NCBI RefSeq assembly: GCF_000013005.1
Contig: NC_007722.1
Coordinates: forward strand, 2,733,501 to 2,797,500
Reading direction: 5' to 3'
DNA from: Erythrobacter litoralis HTCC2594
Lineage (GTDB): Bacteria; Pseudomonadota; Alphaproteobacteria; Sphingomonadales; Sphingomonadaceae
Length of the DNA stretch: 64,000 nt
In this document: positions 17,648 through 26,968 of the stretch, piece after piece
Layout of the letters: every line of letters begins with the position of its first letter
Position numbering within the stretch: position 1 is the first letter of the stretch
Translations under genes and position numbers: made by a program
Notes under the pieces: generated by a model
The model's input: only the letters and a program-made list of their open reading frames with translations
Told to the model about the DNA's origin: nothing
Database searches by the model: none

Positions 17648-19519
17648 ATGGAATCGCAGGCACTGATGATCGCCACCATCGGCGTGCTGGGTATCGGCGC
17701 GCAGTGGATCGCCTGGCGCACCGGCTGGCCGGCGATCGTGCTGATGCTGCTGGCCGGCTTCATCGCCGGGCCGGTGCTGGGTGCCTTCGGATACCGGCTG
17801 CTCGATCCCGATGCGGCCTTCGGCGAACTGCTCGAACCGATGATCGGCATCGGCGTTGCACTGATCCTGTTCGAGGGCGGCCTGACGCTCAACCTGCGCG
17901 AATTGCGCCATTCGGGCGATGCGGTCTGGCGGCTGGCGACGATCGGTGTGCTGGTCGGTTGGGCCCTGGGTGCAGTCGCGGGGTTCTACGTCGCCGGACT
18001 GGTCTGGCCGGTGGCGATCCTGTTCGGCGGCATATTGATCGTGACCGGGCCGACGGTGGTGATCCCTTTGCTGCGGCAGGCCAATATCCAGCCCCGCCCG
18101 GCCTCGATCCTCAAGTGGGAAGGCATCGTCAACGACCCCACCGGCGCGCTGTGCGCCGTCATCGCCTATGAATATTTCCGCAAGGTGGCCGAAAGCCCCG
18201 GCGCATCGCTGATCGAAGTGGTGCCGCCGCTGATCATCGCCGCCGGGCTGGCGGGCCTGATCGGCTATGCCGCCGCCTGGCTCATCGCCTATCTCTTCCC
18301 GCGCGGAGCGATCCCCGAATACCTCAAGGTCCCGGTCCTGTTCGTGATGGTGATCGGTGTCTTCGTGCTCTGCAACAAGATCGAGCACGAGGCCGGTCTG
18401 GTCGCGGTGACGGTGATGGGGATCGCGCTCGCCAACATGAATGTGTCGAGCCTGCGCAGCATCCATCCCTTCAAGGAAAACATCGCCATCATCCTTGTCT
18501 CGGGCATCTTCATCCTGCTCGCCTCCAGCCTGCAGGCGGAGGACCTGCAATATTTCAACTGGCGCTTCGGCGCATTCCTGGCGGTGCTGCTCTTCGTCGT
18601 GCGCCCGGTAACGGTCCTGCTCAGCATGATCGGCAGCAACGTGCCCTGGAACGAGCGGCTCTTCGTCGCCTGGATCGCCCCGCGCGGGATCGTCCTCGTG
18701 GCCATCTCCGGCCTCTTCGCGCTGCGGCTGAGCGAACTCGGCTATGCCGACGGAAATGTCTTGATCGGCCTCAGCTTCGCGGTCGTGGTGGCGACCATCA
18801 TCGCGCACGGCTTCTCCGTCAATCTGGTGGCCAAGCTGCTCAAGATCAAAGGCGAAAGCCGCCCGGGCCTGCTGATCGTCGGCAGTACGCCATGGACGAT
18901 CGCGCTCGCGAAGGAAATGCGGGCGCTCAAGACACCGACCATGGTCGTCGATAACAGCTGGCAGCGCCTCAGTCCCGCCCGGCGCGAGGGCATCCCCTAT
19001 TATCACGGAGAGATCCTGAACGAGGCGACCGAGCACAATCTCGACCTTGCGCCCTATCAGGTGCTGGTGGCAGCAACCGAGAACGAGGCCTACAACGCCT
19101 TGGTCTGCAACGAATTCGCCCACGAAATCGGGCGCGACAGCGTGTACCAGCTGGGCGAGTCGGCCGATGACGATCACCGCGCCTTGCCGGAAAGTCTGCG
19201 TGGCCGTGCGCTGTTCGAAAGCGGATTCGGCGTTTCGGATGTGCAGGACCTGCAGCAGCAGGGCTGGGTATTCCGCAAGACGCGTCTCACCAACGAATAC
19301 AGCTATGAGGATGCGCTCGAGGACTTGCCAGAAAATGCGCACCTGCTGATGCTGTTGCGCGAAAGCGGCACGATGCGCTTTTTCACGCACATCGCCCGGC
19401 CCGAACCGCGCGCCGGCGACACCGTCATTTCATTCGCGCCGCCACAGGTGCGCGCTCCCGAAGAGTCCGCAAACCGGCCCAGGCCGGACCGGCGCGGATC
19501 GGAGGCGCAACCGGCATGA
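17648..19519 (+). CDS. CPA-type cation:proton antiporter with C-terminal nucleotide-binding-like domain
   Basis: 623 residues. The first 400 or so form 12-13 hydrophobic segments of an NhaP-like Na+(K+)/H+ antiporter, with EGGLTLNLREL and LKWEGIVNDPTGALCAV, the latter carrying the ND motif. Residues of about 410-520 form a Rossmann-like TrkA-N/RCK domain (LLIVGSTPWTIALAKEM); its glycine motif is degenerate, so nucleotide binding is doubtful. I chose the ATG 36 bases inside the longest frame because GGAGG lies upstream. It runs up to the next lipoprotein gene with only 17 bases between. Confidence 0.88.
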   Translation: MESQALMIATIGVLGIGAQWIAWRTGWPAIVLMLLAGFIAGPVLGAFGYRLLDPDAAFGELLEPMIGIGVALILFEGGLTLNLRELRHSGDAVWRLATIGVLVGWALGAVAGFYVAGLVWPVAILFGGILIVTGPTVVIPLLRQANIQPRPASILKWEGIVNDPTGALCAVIAYEYFRKVAESPGASLIEVVPPLIIAAGLAGLIGYAAAWLIAYLFPRGAIPEYLKVPVLFVMVIGVFVLCNKIEHEAGLVAVTVMGIALANMNVSSLRSIHPFKENIAIILVSGIFILLASSLQAEDLQYFNWRFGAFLAVLLFVVRPVTVLLSMIGSNVPWNERLFVAWIAPRGIVLVAISGLFALRLSELGYADGNVLIGLSFAVVVATIIAHGFSVNLVAKLLKIKGESRPGLLIVGSTPWTIALAKEMRALKTPTMVVDNSWQRLSPARREGIPYYHGEILNEATEHNLDLAPYQVLVAATENEAYNALVCNEFAHEIGRDSVYQLGESADDDHRALPESLRGRALFESGFGVSDVQDLQQQGWVFRKTRLTNEYSYEDALEDLPENAHLLMLLRESGTMRFFTHIARPEPRAGDTVISFAPPQVRAPEESANRPRPDRRGSEAQPA

Positions 19520-19536
19520 CCCATCGGAGACGTCCC

Positions 19537-20130
19537 ATGTTTCGCTTCACCCCGATCCTGTTGACCGCAGCCTTGCTCTCGGCGTGCCAGTCAGAGCCTG
19601 CGCCCGATGATGTGCCCGATCCCGACGGCGAGGAAGTCATCGGGCCGAGTCCGGAAGAGCCCGTCTCGATCATCCGTCCGGATATCGAGGAAGCGGTGCT
19701 GATCCCGCTCGAGCCGCTGAACACGACGATCAGTTTCGCCGACAGCGGAACCGACCTGACCCCGGAAGCGGTCGCCGAACTCGAAACGCTGGTCGAAAGC
19801 CGCCAGGTGACCGAAGGCGGCCCGATCACCATCGGCGGCCACAGCGATGCGGGTGGTAACGATGCCGTCAACATGCGCGTCTCGCTCCGGCGCGCCGAGG
19901 CCGTGCGCGATTGGCTGGTCGCAAGGGGCGTCGACGAAGGGCGGATTACCGTCATCGCATTCGGGGAGCAGAACCCGGTCGAACCCAATGCGCTGCCCGA
20001 TGGCCAGCCCAACGAGGACGGGCGCGCCGCCAACCGCCGCGTCGAAATCCGCGTCGATGTGCCCGAAGGCATGATGGTCGAAGCGACGCCGACACCCCAG
20101 GCGACGCCGTCGGCAGCGCCGGTAGACTAG
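19537..20130 (+). CDS. OmpA-family lipoprotein
   Basis: 197 residues with a signal peptide ending in the lipobox LLSAC; Cys17 is the expected lipid site. A short acidic/proline linker is followed by an OmpA-like peptidoglycan-binding domain from about residue 64 to 170 (GGHSDAGGNDAVNMRVSLRR, then GRAANRRVEI). GGAG eight bases before this ATG favours it over an upstream ATG that would overlap the antiporter stop. Its end overlaps the cysQ end by four bases, tail to tail. Likely tethers outer membrane to the wall. Confidence 0.88.
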   Translation: MFRFTPILLTAALLSACQSEPAPDDVPDPDGEEVIGPSPEEPVSIIRPDIEEAVLIPLEPLNTTISFADSGTDLTPEAVAELETLVESRQVTEGGPITIGGHSDAGGNDAVNMRVSLRRAEAVRDWLVARGVDEGRITVIAFGEQNPVEPNALPDGQPNEDGRAANRRVEIRVDVPEGMMVEATPTPQATPSAAPVD

Positions 20131-20894
20131 GGCTTGCCCAGCGCCGCAAATACCCGCCCGGTCCATTCCGGGCGGCAGATCAGCAGATCGGGCAGATAGG
20201 GATCGCGCCGGTTGTAGTGCAGCGGCGAACCGTCGATGCGCGAACAGAACAGGCCGTGCGCTTCCGCCACGGCTACCGGCGCGCAATTGTCCCATTCGTA
20301 TTGCCCGCCCGAATGCAGGTAGATTTCCGCCTCGCCGCGCACCACCGCCATGGCCTTGGCGCCCGCCGATCCCATCGGCACCAGTTCCGCGCCTAGCAGT
20401 TCCGCGACCGCGACCGCCTCGGCGGCCGGTCGCGTCCGGCTCACCACCATGCGGGGCCGATCCGGCGCTGCGGGCAGACTCCGTGGTTCGTCCGAACGGA
20501 GCACCACGCCGCCGTCGAGGCCGGGCAGGGCCACCGCGCCGAGGCTCGCCGCGCCGTCGACCGCCAACCCGACATGGACCGCCCAGTCGCTGCGTGCTTC
20601 GCCATATTCGCGCGTGCCGTCGACGGGATCGACAATCCACACGCGCGAGCGATCGCAGCGGGCCGGGTTGTCCTTCTCTTCTTCGGAAAGCAAGGCGTCG
20701 TCAGGGCGATACGTCCGGATCGCATTGCAGATAAAGGCATTGGCCGCCTCGTCGCCTGCCTGGCCCAGCGCCTTGCCTGCGAGTTCGCCCGCAGCACGGA
20801 TATCGAGCAGGATTGCGCCCGCTTGCTGCGCCAGGCGCGCGGCAAACTCTCCGTCGCTCAGCTCGGTCGATAGGTTTTCCGTCATGCCGGTCAC
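20127..20894 (-). CDS. cysQ: 3'(2'),5'-bisphosphate nucleotidase
   Basis: 255-residue member of the inositol monophosphatase superfamily. Metal-binding signatures are [21 protein letters not shown] and [14 protein letters not shown]. It hydrolyses PAP to AMP, removing the by-product of PAPS use. The ATG overlaps the cysNC stop (ATGA); an ATG nine bases later is an alternative. The operon context with cysD and cysNC supports the CysQ role over other IMPase functions. Confidence 0.93.
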   Translation of the reverse strand: MTGMTENLSTELSDGEFAARLAQQAGAILLDIRAAGELAGKALGQAGDEAANAFICNAIRTYRPDDALLSEEEKDNPARCDRSRVWIVDPVDGTREYGEARSDWAVHVGLAVDGAASLGAVALPGLDGGVVLRSDEPRSLPAAPDRPRMVVSRTRPAAEAVAVAELLGAELVPMGSAGAKAMAVVRGEAEIYLHSGGQYEWDNCAPVAVAEAHGLFCSRIDGSPLHYNRRDPYLPDLLICRPEWTGRVFAALGKP

Positions 20895-22834
20895 TTGAGC
20901 GGCAGGATCGCGGCGATGATATGGTCGGCGGCTTCCTCGGGCGTCATTTCCACCGTGTTGACGCGAATCTCTGCGTTTTCGGGAGGCTCGTAGGGGCTGT
21001 CGATCCCGGTGAAGTTCTTCAGCTGGCCCGAGCGCGCTTTCTTGTACAGCCCTTTCACGTCGCGTGCTTCGGCGACCTCAAGCGGCGTATCGACGAACAC
21101 TTCGATGAATTCGCCTTCGGGCAGCATCTCGCGCACCATGCGTCGTTCGGCGCGGAAAGGGCTGATGAAGGCGGTCAGCACGATCAGCCCGGCATCGGCC
21201 ATCAGCTTGGCAACTTCTCCGATGCGGCGGATATTCTCGATCCGGTCGGTCTCGGTAAAGCCCAGGTCCTTGTTGAGACCGTGGCGGATATTGTCGCCGT
21301 CCAGCAGGAAGGTGTGGCGGTTCATCAGCGCCAGCTTCTTCTCGACCTCGTTGGCGATGGTCGACTTGCCCGAACCGGATAGCCCGGTGAACCACAGCAC
21401 GCGCGGCTTCTGGTTCTTGAGCGCGGAATGGTCCTCACGCGTGATCGAGGTCGGCTGCCAGTGGACGTTCTGCGCCCGGCGCAGGCTGAAGTGGATCATG
21501 CCCGCGCCCACGGTGGCATTGGTGAACTTGTCGATCAGCACAAACCCGCCGAGCTGGCGGCTGGTCTCGTAGGCCTCGAACGCGATCGGCCGGTCGGTGC
21601 GCAATTCGGCAACACCGATATCATTCAGCTCAAGCGTCTTCGCCGCGAGATGCTCGAAGGTGTTGACGCAGATCTCGTATTTGGGCGGCTGGACATTGGC
21701 CGTGACGGTCTGCGTGCCGAGCTTCAGCCAGTAGCCGCGCCCTGGCTTGAGCGCCTGCTCGTCCATCCAGACGATCGTCGCTTCGAACTGGTCGGAGGCT
21801 TCGGGCGGATCGCCTGCTGCGGCAATCACGTCGCCGCGGCTGCAATCGACTTCATCTTCCAGCGTCAGCGTAACCGACTGGCCCGCCACAGCCGCGTCCA
21901 GATCGCCGTCGAAGGTGACGATCTTTTTCACCCGGCTGGTCTTCCCGCTCGGGACCACCCGCACCGGATCGCCCGGCTTGATCGTGCCGTCGCTGACAAT
22001 CCCGGAAAAGCCGCGGAAATCGAGGTTGGGCCGGTTCACCCATTGCACCGGCATGCGAAAGCTGCGCTCCTGCGCGCGCGTATTGGCGATCTCGATCGTC
22101 TCGAGATGGTGGATCAGGCTCGGCCCCTCATACCACGGCGTATTGGGCGAGGGTGCCCCATTGTCTCCGGGCGTGATGTTGTCGCCCTTGAAGCCCGAGA
22201 TCGGGATCGCGGTGAACGCCTCGACGCCAATCTCCTCGGCGAAGTCGGCATAATCCCGTACAATGCCGTCGAAGGTCGCCTGGTCGTAATCGACCAGGTC
22301 CATCTTGTTCACCGCCAGCACGACGTGGCGGATGCCGAGCAGGTGGACGAGGAAGCTGTGCCGCTTGGTCTGTTCGAGCACGCCCTTGCGCGCATCGACG
22401 AGGATCACGGCGAGGTCCGCAGTCGAAGCCCCGGTGACCATGTTGCGCGTGTACTGTTCGTGCCCCGGCGTGTCGGCAACGATGAACTTGCGCTTGTCGG
22501 TCGAGAAAAAGCGGTAGGCGACGTCGATGGTGATGCCCTGTTCTCGCTCGGCGGCGAGGCCATCGACCAGCAGCGCGAAATCGATCTCCTGCCCCTGCGT
22601 GCCATGCTTGATGCTGTCGCTCTCCAGTGCGGCGAGCTGGTCTTCGAAGATCATCTTCGAATCGTAGAGCAACCGCCCGATCAGGGTCGACTTGCCATCG
22701 TCGACGCTGCCGCAGGTGATGAAGCGCAGCATCTGCTTGTGCTGCTGCGCGTGGAGATAGGCGGCGATGTCCTCGCCGATCAGGCTTTCGGGCTGGAAGG
22801 ATTGGTCGGTAAGCTTCACGTCTTCACCCGTCAT
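20891..22834 (-). CDS. cysNC: Fused sulfate adenylyltransferase large subunit / APS kinase
   Basis: 647 residues. The N-terminal two thirds is a CysN GTPase, with the G1 loop [31 protein letters not shown] and NKMDLVD. The last 175 or so residues are a complete CysC APS kinase with P-loop [15 protein letters not shown] and [15 protein letters not shown]. Works with CysD to make APS, then PAPS. The ATG ([14 protein letters not shown]) falls inside a dispersed palindrome, so its first residues derive from repeat sequence. A GTG five codons downstream is an alternative start. Confidence 0.95.
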   Translation of the reverse strand: MTGEDVKLTDQSFQPESLIGEDIAAYLHAQQHKQMLRFITCGSVDDGKSTLIGRLLYDSKMIFEDQLAALESDSIKHGTQGQEIDFALLVDGLAAEREQGITIDVAYRFFSTDKRKFIVADTPGHEQYTRNMVTGASTADLAVILVDARKGVLEQTKRHSFLVHLLGIRHVVLAVNKMDLVDYDQATFDGIVRDYADFAEEIGVEAFTAIPISGFKGDNITPGDNGAPSPNTPWYEGPSLIHHLETIEIANTRAQERSFRMPVQWVNRPNLDFRGFSGIVSDGTIKPGDPVRVVPSGKTSRVKKIVTFDGDLDAAVAGQSVTLTLEDEVDCSRGDVIAAAGDPPEASDQFEATIVWMDEQALKPGRGYWLKLGTQTVTANVQPPKYEICVNTFEHLAAKTLELNDIGVAELRTDRPIAFEAYETSRQLGGFVLIDKFTNATVGAGMIHFSLRRAQNVHWQPTSITREDHSALKNQKPRVLWFTGLSGSGKSTIANEVEKKLALMNRHTFLLDGDNIRHGLNKDLGFTETDRIENIRRIGEVAKLMADAGLIVLTAFISPFRAERRMVREMLPEGEFIEVFVDTPLEVAEARDVKGLYKKARSGQLKNFTGIDSPYEPPENAEIRVNTVEMTPEEAADHIIAAILPLK

Positions 22835-22898
22835 TCCCGCGCAGACGGGAATCCAGCTTGTGTTGCGCGCGCGGATGGAGACCCCGGATCAAGTCCGG
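22833..22898. repeat. Dispersed palindromic repeat between cysD and cysNC
   Basis: The sequence ATTCCCGCGCAGACGGGAAT is an inverted repeat with six-base arms (ATTCCC/GGGAAT) and an eight-base centre. About 30 bases on comes a second palindrome, CCGGATCAAGTCCGG. The pair looks like the short repeats common in Sphingomonadales and elsewhere (known pattern, not checked by search). It fills most of the 105-base gap and supplies the cysNC start codon. Confidence 0.7.
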
Positions 22899-22939
22899 TG
22901 TTGACCTTTCATCAGCCACTTCGTGTCTGACGTGGCAGG

Positions 22940-23845
22940 TCAAAAGTATCCCTCCTGCTTCTTGGCTTCCATCGAGGCGCTTTCGCCCTTGTCGATCGCG
23001 CGGCCCATGCGTTCGGACCCGGTCGCGAGCAGCATCTCCTGGATGATGTCGCTGAGCTCGGTTGCCTCGCTTTCGACGGCCCCGGTCAGCGGGTAGCAGC
23101 CCAGCGTCCGAAAACGCACGGTGCGTTCGACCGCTTGCTCGCCAACCTCGAACCGGAAGCGCTCGTCATCGACGACCAGCAGCGTGCCGTCGCGCATCAC
23201 GGTGGGTCGCCGCGAAGCATAATAGAGCGGCACGATATCGATCTGCTCGGCCATGATATATTGCCAGATATCGAGCTCGGTCCAGTTGGAGAGCGGGAAG
23301 ACGCGGATGCTCTCGCCGTCCTTCTTGCGCGTGTTGTAGAGGTTCCACAGCTCGGGCCGCTGGTTCTTCGGGTCCCAGCGATGCGCGGCGTTGCGGAAGC
23401 TGAAGATACGCTCCTTGGCGCGCGCTTTTTCCTCGTCGCGCCGACCGCCGCCGAAGGCCGCGTCGAAGCCGTGTTCATTGAGCGCGCGCTTGAGCGGGTC
23501 GGTCAACTGCGCCTGGCTGTAGAGCGCCGAGCCGGTGTCGAAGGGATTTATGCCTTGCTCTTCGGCTTCTTCGTTCTCGGCGACGATCAGCTCCAGCCCG
23601 TATTCCCGAACCGTGCGGTCGCGATGGGCGAGCAGGTCCCGGAAATCCCAGCCGCTGGCGACATGCAGCATCGGGAAAGGCGGCGGGGCCGGGTAGAAGG
23701 CCTTGCGCGCCAGGTGCAGCATCACCGAGCTGTCCTTGCCCACCGAATAGAGCATGACCGGGTTCTGCGTTTCGGCCACCACTTCGCGCATGATGTGGAT
23801 CGCCTCGGCCTCGAGCCGCTGGAGATGGGTCAGGAGCGTGGTCAT
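22940..23845 (-). CDS. cysD: Sulfate adenylyltransferase small subunit
   Basis: 301 residues of the PP-loop ATP pyrophosphatase type. The nucleotide loop is [17 protein letters not shown] near residues 35-51. The family tracts [30 protein letters not shown] and [14 protein letters not shown] are all visible. It catalyses sulfate adenylylation driven by GTP hydrolysis in CysN. First gene of cysD-cysNC-cysQ; upstream lie 170 bases to the divergent tRNA-Gly. Confidence 0.96.
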   Translation of the reverse strand: MTTLLTHLQRLEAEAIHIMREVVAETQNPVMLYSVGKDSSVMLHLARKAFYPAPPPFPMLHVASGWDFRDLLAHRDRTVREYGLELIVAENEEAEEQGINPFDTGSALYSQAQLTDPLKRALNEHGFDAAFGGGRRDEEKARAKERIFSFRNAAHRWDPKNQRPELWNLYNTRKKDGESIRVFPLSNWTELDIWQYIMAEQIDIVPLYYASRRPTVMRDGTLLVVDDERFRFEVGEQAVERTVRFRTLGCYPLTGAVESEATELSDIIQEMLLATGSERMGRAIDKGESASMEAKKQEGYF

Positions 23846-23971
23846 CAGGAGGGCGGAGGTAGATTCCCTTGAGCGTCGCGCAACAAAGGAAAGCTTTGCA
23901 CCTTGGAATGGGCCGTCACAAGACGGGCGGGCAAATTCGCCGCTTCGAAAACCGAATATTGCCGCTATATG

Positions 23972-24000
23972 TTGACGCAGGCGGAGGAGTAGGGAAAAAG
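23972..24000 (+). promoter_or_regulatory. Possible promoter for tRNA-Gly
   Basis: TTGACG with a 17-base spacer leads to AAAAAG, 18 bases before the tRNA. The -35 is good and the -10 poor; the call rests mainly on position. Confidence 0.3.
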
Positions 24001-24017
24001 CGCCGCCGCGCTGCGAT

Positions 24018-24091
24018 GCGGGTATAGCATAGTGGTAATGCTCCAGCCTTCCAAGCTGGCTAGAGGGGTTCGATTCCCCTTACCCGCTCCA
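24018..24091 (+). tRNA. tRNA-Gly (TCC anticodon)
   Basis: Acceptor stem GCGGGTA pairs with TACCCGC. The anticodon stem CCAGC/GCTGG closes the loop CTTCCAA, giving anticodon TCC. The T arm GGGGTTCGATTCCCC is perfect, and discriminator T plus encoded CCA follow. Reads GGA codons. Confidence 0.97.
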
Positions 24092-24146
24092 GCAGCGCGC
24101 TTCCCCCCACATTGTCAGGCCCGAACGCCGCCGATCCCGAGAGTTG

Positions 24147-24557
24147 TCAGCCGTGGCCTGTAACCCAGGTCCTGGCCGACTCGCGCGCTTCACGCTCGTG
24201 GCCGCCATTGCGAACGAACTCGTCATGCATGAGGCGCGTGGCGAGCAATTCCTCCGGCGAGACCCGGCTCGTGAAGCAGAGCCCGGCGGTGCGCCGGGCG
24301 TTCCAGACCAGCTGGCCGATCTTCTCGAAATCGGCCCATCTCAGCAGCACGGTCTGCTTCGCCGTAAGCGGCGGTGGCCGATGGCTAAAGGTGACGACTT
24401 CGAAGCGCGCGCCGCTTGCCGAAATGTCGAGCAGGTTGATCGAGAGCACTTCGGCCACGGTCTCGATCCTGCCGGGCAATTGCGTGCGCAGGCGGGGATG
24501 GCGGCGCCGGTGGGGCGTTTCGGGCGGGAGAGGCGTTGCGATAACCATACCGGGCAT
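24147..24557 (-). CDS. PilZ-domain protein
   Basis: 136 residues. The c-di-GMP-binding signature is present: the arginine cluster RRRHPRLRTQLPGRI near residues 17-31, followed by LLDISASGARFEV (D/N-x-S-x-x-G). No other domain is seen. It probably responds to cyclic di-GMP, in motility or surface behaviour, but no partner gene is nearby. An ATG three codons in is an alternative start. The 175 bases upstream up to the M48 gene hold a weak six-base stem (CCCCGG/CCGGGG) and no clear promoter. Confidence 0.85.
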   Translation of the reverse strand: MPGMVIATPLPPETPHRRRHPRLRTQLPGRIETVAEVLSINLLDISASGARFEVVTFSHRPPPLTAKQTVLLRWADFEKIGQLVWNARRTAGLCFTSRVSPEELLATRLMHDEFVRNGGHEREARESARTWVTGHG

Positions 24558-24732
24558 GGTGCACGCGGATGGTTGGCCGGTTCTCTCCGATTGCCCCCGG
24601 TTGACTACCTAGTGTCCGGGGCCGACCGCCGGTTGCGCGATCAGCCACCATCAACCGAGCCGCGCAGTCACCGACGGTCACGCATCCTGTTTAGGCGAGG
24701 AGCAGCGCAGGGCGTTGAGACCCCTGAACTGC

Positions 24733-26508
24733 TTATTGGGACCCACCGCCGAGGCTCTTGAGACCGCCGGTGACGGCCTTGAGAAATCCGCCCGTCTGCG
24801 CCTTCTGCTTGGCCATGCCGCGCTGTTTGTCGATTTCGGCGCGCTCCAGCGGGGTGAGCACGGCATAGGCCGCATCCGCCTCGGGGCCGAGCAGGGCATA
24901 TTCGCAATCGGCGGACAGCGCAGGATCTCCGATATCGGTACAACGCGCCATGGTGCCGACGAGCTGGTCCATGTCGCGCGTCTTCATCGCGATACGGATC
25001 TTCTGCGGCAGGAAGGCGTGGTCGTCGCCGAACCGCTCCGTGCCCTTGGCGATGACTTCGTTCGCCTTGGCAATATTGCCCATGGAGACCAGCAGTGTGA
25101 CATGGTCCACGAAGCCGGTGCGGCTCTGTGCCAGATAGGGGTTATCGGGGGTATTCTGCAGGCCCATCGCGCGCGAATAGATGGCTTCCGCCCCGGCCCT
25201 GTCGCCTGCCTCGGCATAGATCTGCGCGGCCGTGTTCAGCAGCAGCGGATTGCTGCCATAGACGCCCTCCATCGCTGGCTTGAGCACCGCAACGGCTTCG
25301 TTGGCCTTGCCTTCCTGGAGGAGCGCCAATGCCGATACGCGCGCATCGAGCATTGCCTGGGCCGGTACGACTTCGGGATTGGCCTTGAGCGCGTCGAGCC
25401 ATTCGCTGGTGGTGTCGCGCAGCTCGCCTTCGGGATAGGCGCGCTCGTGATAGGCCAGCACCCCTTCGCGGCGCGGCTCCGCCGGGCGATGGGTCGCGGT
25501 ATAGTGATCGACGAGCTTGTTGACCGCAATGGTCTTGAGGTTGCCAAGCAGGTTGTCGACGAGGCTGCCGCCCTGTGCCTTCAGATTGCCGCCGCGTTGC
25601 GTGGCGGCGAGCAGCAGGCGACCGCCTTCGAGCTTGCCGAACTCGGCCATGTCGTCGCCGATCGCGGCGAACAGGTTCTTGCGCTGCTCGTCGTCCTTGC
25701 CGAGTTCTTCGATCGCCAGGCTGGCACCGCTGTCCGAAAAGCCTGCCGCCATCGCCAGGTCGAGGCCTGCAACGTCAGCCTGGTCTTCCTGCTTGCGCGA
25801 GAAGACATCGTTCAGCAGGGCAGACACCAGACGCAGGTCTTCCGACTTGGTGTAGATGCCGGAGGAAAGTTTCTGCAGCAATTTCTGGTCGGTGCCGCGC
25901 TGCTGCAGGCCATTGCTTCCGAACGAATAGCGTGAGCTCGCGATGGCCGCGCCGCCTTGCATCAGCGATACGGCGTTGCCGATGAATTTCTCGCGCTTGC
26001 GGGCTTTGGCATGCCGCTCGAAATGTCCCAGCGCGAGATGGCTGAACTCATGCCCCATGAGCCAGGCGACCTCGTCGTCGGTCTCCGCCCGGAGCAGGGC
26101 GCCCAGCGGCACGACGATCACGTTATCGGCGTGGGCCAGCGGAGAGAAGCTGTAGGAGGCGACGATCTTGACGTCTATCGGGCCGGGCTGGCGATAGGGC
26201 CAGTGCGGCCGCAGGCTTTCCACCAGCGCTTCCAGTGCCAGTTCGGTTTGCGGCATGTGCAGCCCGGCCCCGTGCAGGTCCCCGCGGTCGATCGACCCGG
26301 CTGCGAGCGAGCCGTCGGCCTTCGATTGCTCGATCGTCGCATCGGCCTTTGCAAGCTTCTTGGGCTTGACCTCATTCGCGACGAACGGGCCCTTCTTGCC
26401 CTTCTCGCTGAACCCGCACATCATCGGCAGGCATTGCGCCTGTGCCGGAGCCGCAAATCCGACGATCCCTGCGCTCAACGCGAGCGCTGCGACACTTGCC
26501 TTCCACAT
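24733..26508 (-). CDS. Secreted M48-family metalloprotease with TPR-like C-terminal half
   Basis: 591 residues with a signal peptide (about 1-24, ending AAPAQAQ). The zinc motif HEFSH lies at residues 153-157 within a typical M48 segment, and the third ligand is likely the glutamate in QEDQADVAGLDLA. The C-terminal half is alpha-helical with TPR-like units (AVLKPAMEGVYGSNPLLLNT, AEAGDRAGAEAIYSRAMGLQ), as in BepA-type periplasmic proteases that police outer-membrane assembly. Last gene of a run with a small secreted protein and a CHASE2 protein, gaps 36 and 37 bases. Confidence 0.88.
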   Translation of the reverse strand: MWKASVAALALSAGIVGFAAPAQAQCLPMMCGFSEKGKKGPFVANEVKPKKLAKADATIEQSKADGSLAAGSIDRGDLHGAGLHMPQTELALEALVESLRPHWPYRQPGPIDVKIVASYSFSPLAHADNVIVVPLGALLRAETDDEVAWLMGHEFSHLALGHFERHAKARKREKFIGNAVSLMQGGAAIASSRYSFGSNGLQQRGTDQKLLQKLSSGIYTKSEDLRLVSALLNDVFSRKQEDQADVAGLDLAMAAGFSDSGASLAIEELGKDDEQRKNLFAAIGDDMAEFGKLEGGRLLLAATQRGGNLKAQGGSLVDNLLGNLKTIAVNKLVDHYTATHRPAEPRREGVLAYHERAYPEGELRDTTSEWLDALKANPEVVPAQAMLDARVSALALLQEGKANEAVAVLKPAMEGVYGSNPLLLNTAAQIYAEAGDRAGAEAIYSRAMGLQNTPDNPYLAQSRTGFVDHVTLLVSMGNIAKANEVIAKGTERFGDDHAFLPQKIRIAMKTRDMDQLVGTMARCTDIGDPALSADCEYALLGPEADAAYAVLTPLERAEIDKQRGMAKQKAQTGGFLKAVTGGLKSLGGGSQ

Positions 26509-26544
26509 AAGAAATAGCCCCTGTTTGCCTTCCCTGGTCGATTT

Positions 26545-26931
26545 TCAGCGTTTGATCGGCACGCATACTCCGCCGGACCCCGCCCCTGCCTTGATGCCCG
26601 GCGTGCCGACTGCGAATCCCCTGCTGCTGCGCCGGCTCTCCGCCGTCAGCTTGCAGGTCGCCGGCCCGTTGAAGCGCACATCGGCGCGGCGGACATAGAC
26701 GGTTTCGTTGTTGAGCCTGATCTCGAGCAGCGAGTTGCCCTTCAGCGCCGTGACAGGGTGGTCGTCTTCGAATTCGCTCTTCGGAGCGCGTCGCACCACT
26801 TTCGAATTGGCATCGTAGATCGGGATCTTGGTTCTCAGGACCTTCTCGATATGCCCGACAGCCTGAGCGAGGACCGGTGTCGATTGCGAAACTGCCACGG
26901 AAGCGAGAAGGAGAATTGAAAACGGTCGCAT
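26545..26931 (-). CDS. Small secreted protein, possibly SH3-like, unknown function
   Basis: 128 residues with a signal peptide (1-23, ending TPVLAQ). The rest is predicted mostly beta, with two short halves around KVLRTKIPIYDANSKVVRR and LLEIRLNNETVYVRRADV, reminiscent of bacterial SH3 folds. Two cysteines in the C-terminal part (CKLTAE and GVCVPIKR) could form a disulfide. I do not recognise a named family. It lies between the CHASE2 and M48 genes on the same strand, which suggests a shared periplasmic role. Confidence 0.65.
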   Translation of the reverse strand: MRPFSILLLASVAVSQSTPVLAQAVGHIEKVLRTKIPIYDANSKVVRRAPKSEFEDDHPVTALKGNSLLEIRLNNETVYVRRADVRFNGPATCKLTAESRRSSRGFAVGTPGIKAGAGSGGVCVPIKR

Positions 26932-26968
26932 GATGGGGCCCCCATTGCCCTCGTTGCGAGCCGCTGGC

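Noticed and set aside
17615..19390. 591-codon minus-strand frame opposite the antiporter
   Set aside because: The opposite strand encodes a clear membrane transporter; this frame is rich in Asp, His and Gln from reverse-complemented hydrophobic codons.
24595..24621. CCCCGG/CCGGGG stem near the PilZ gene as a terminator
   Set aside because: Six base pairs with a 15-base loop and no T tract; too weak to call.
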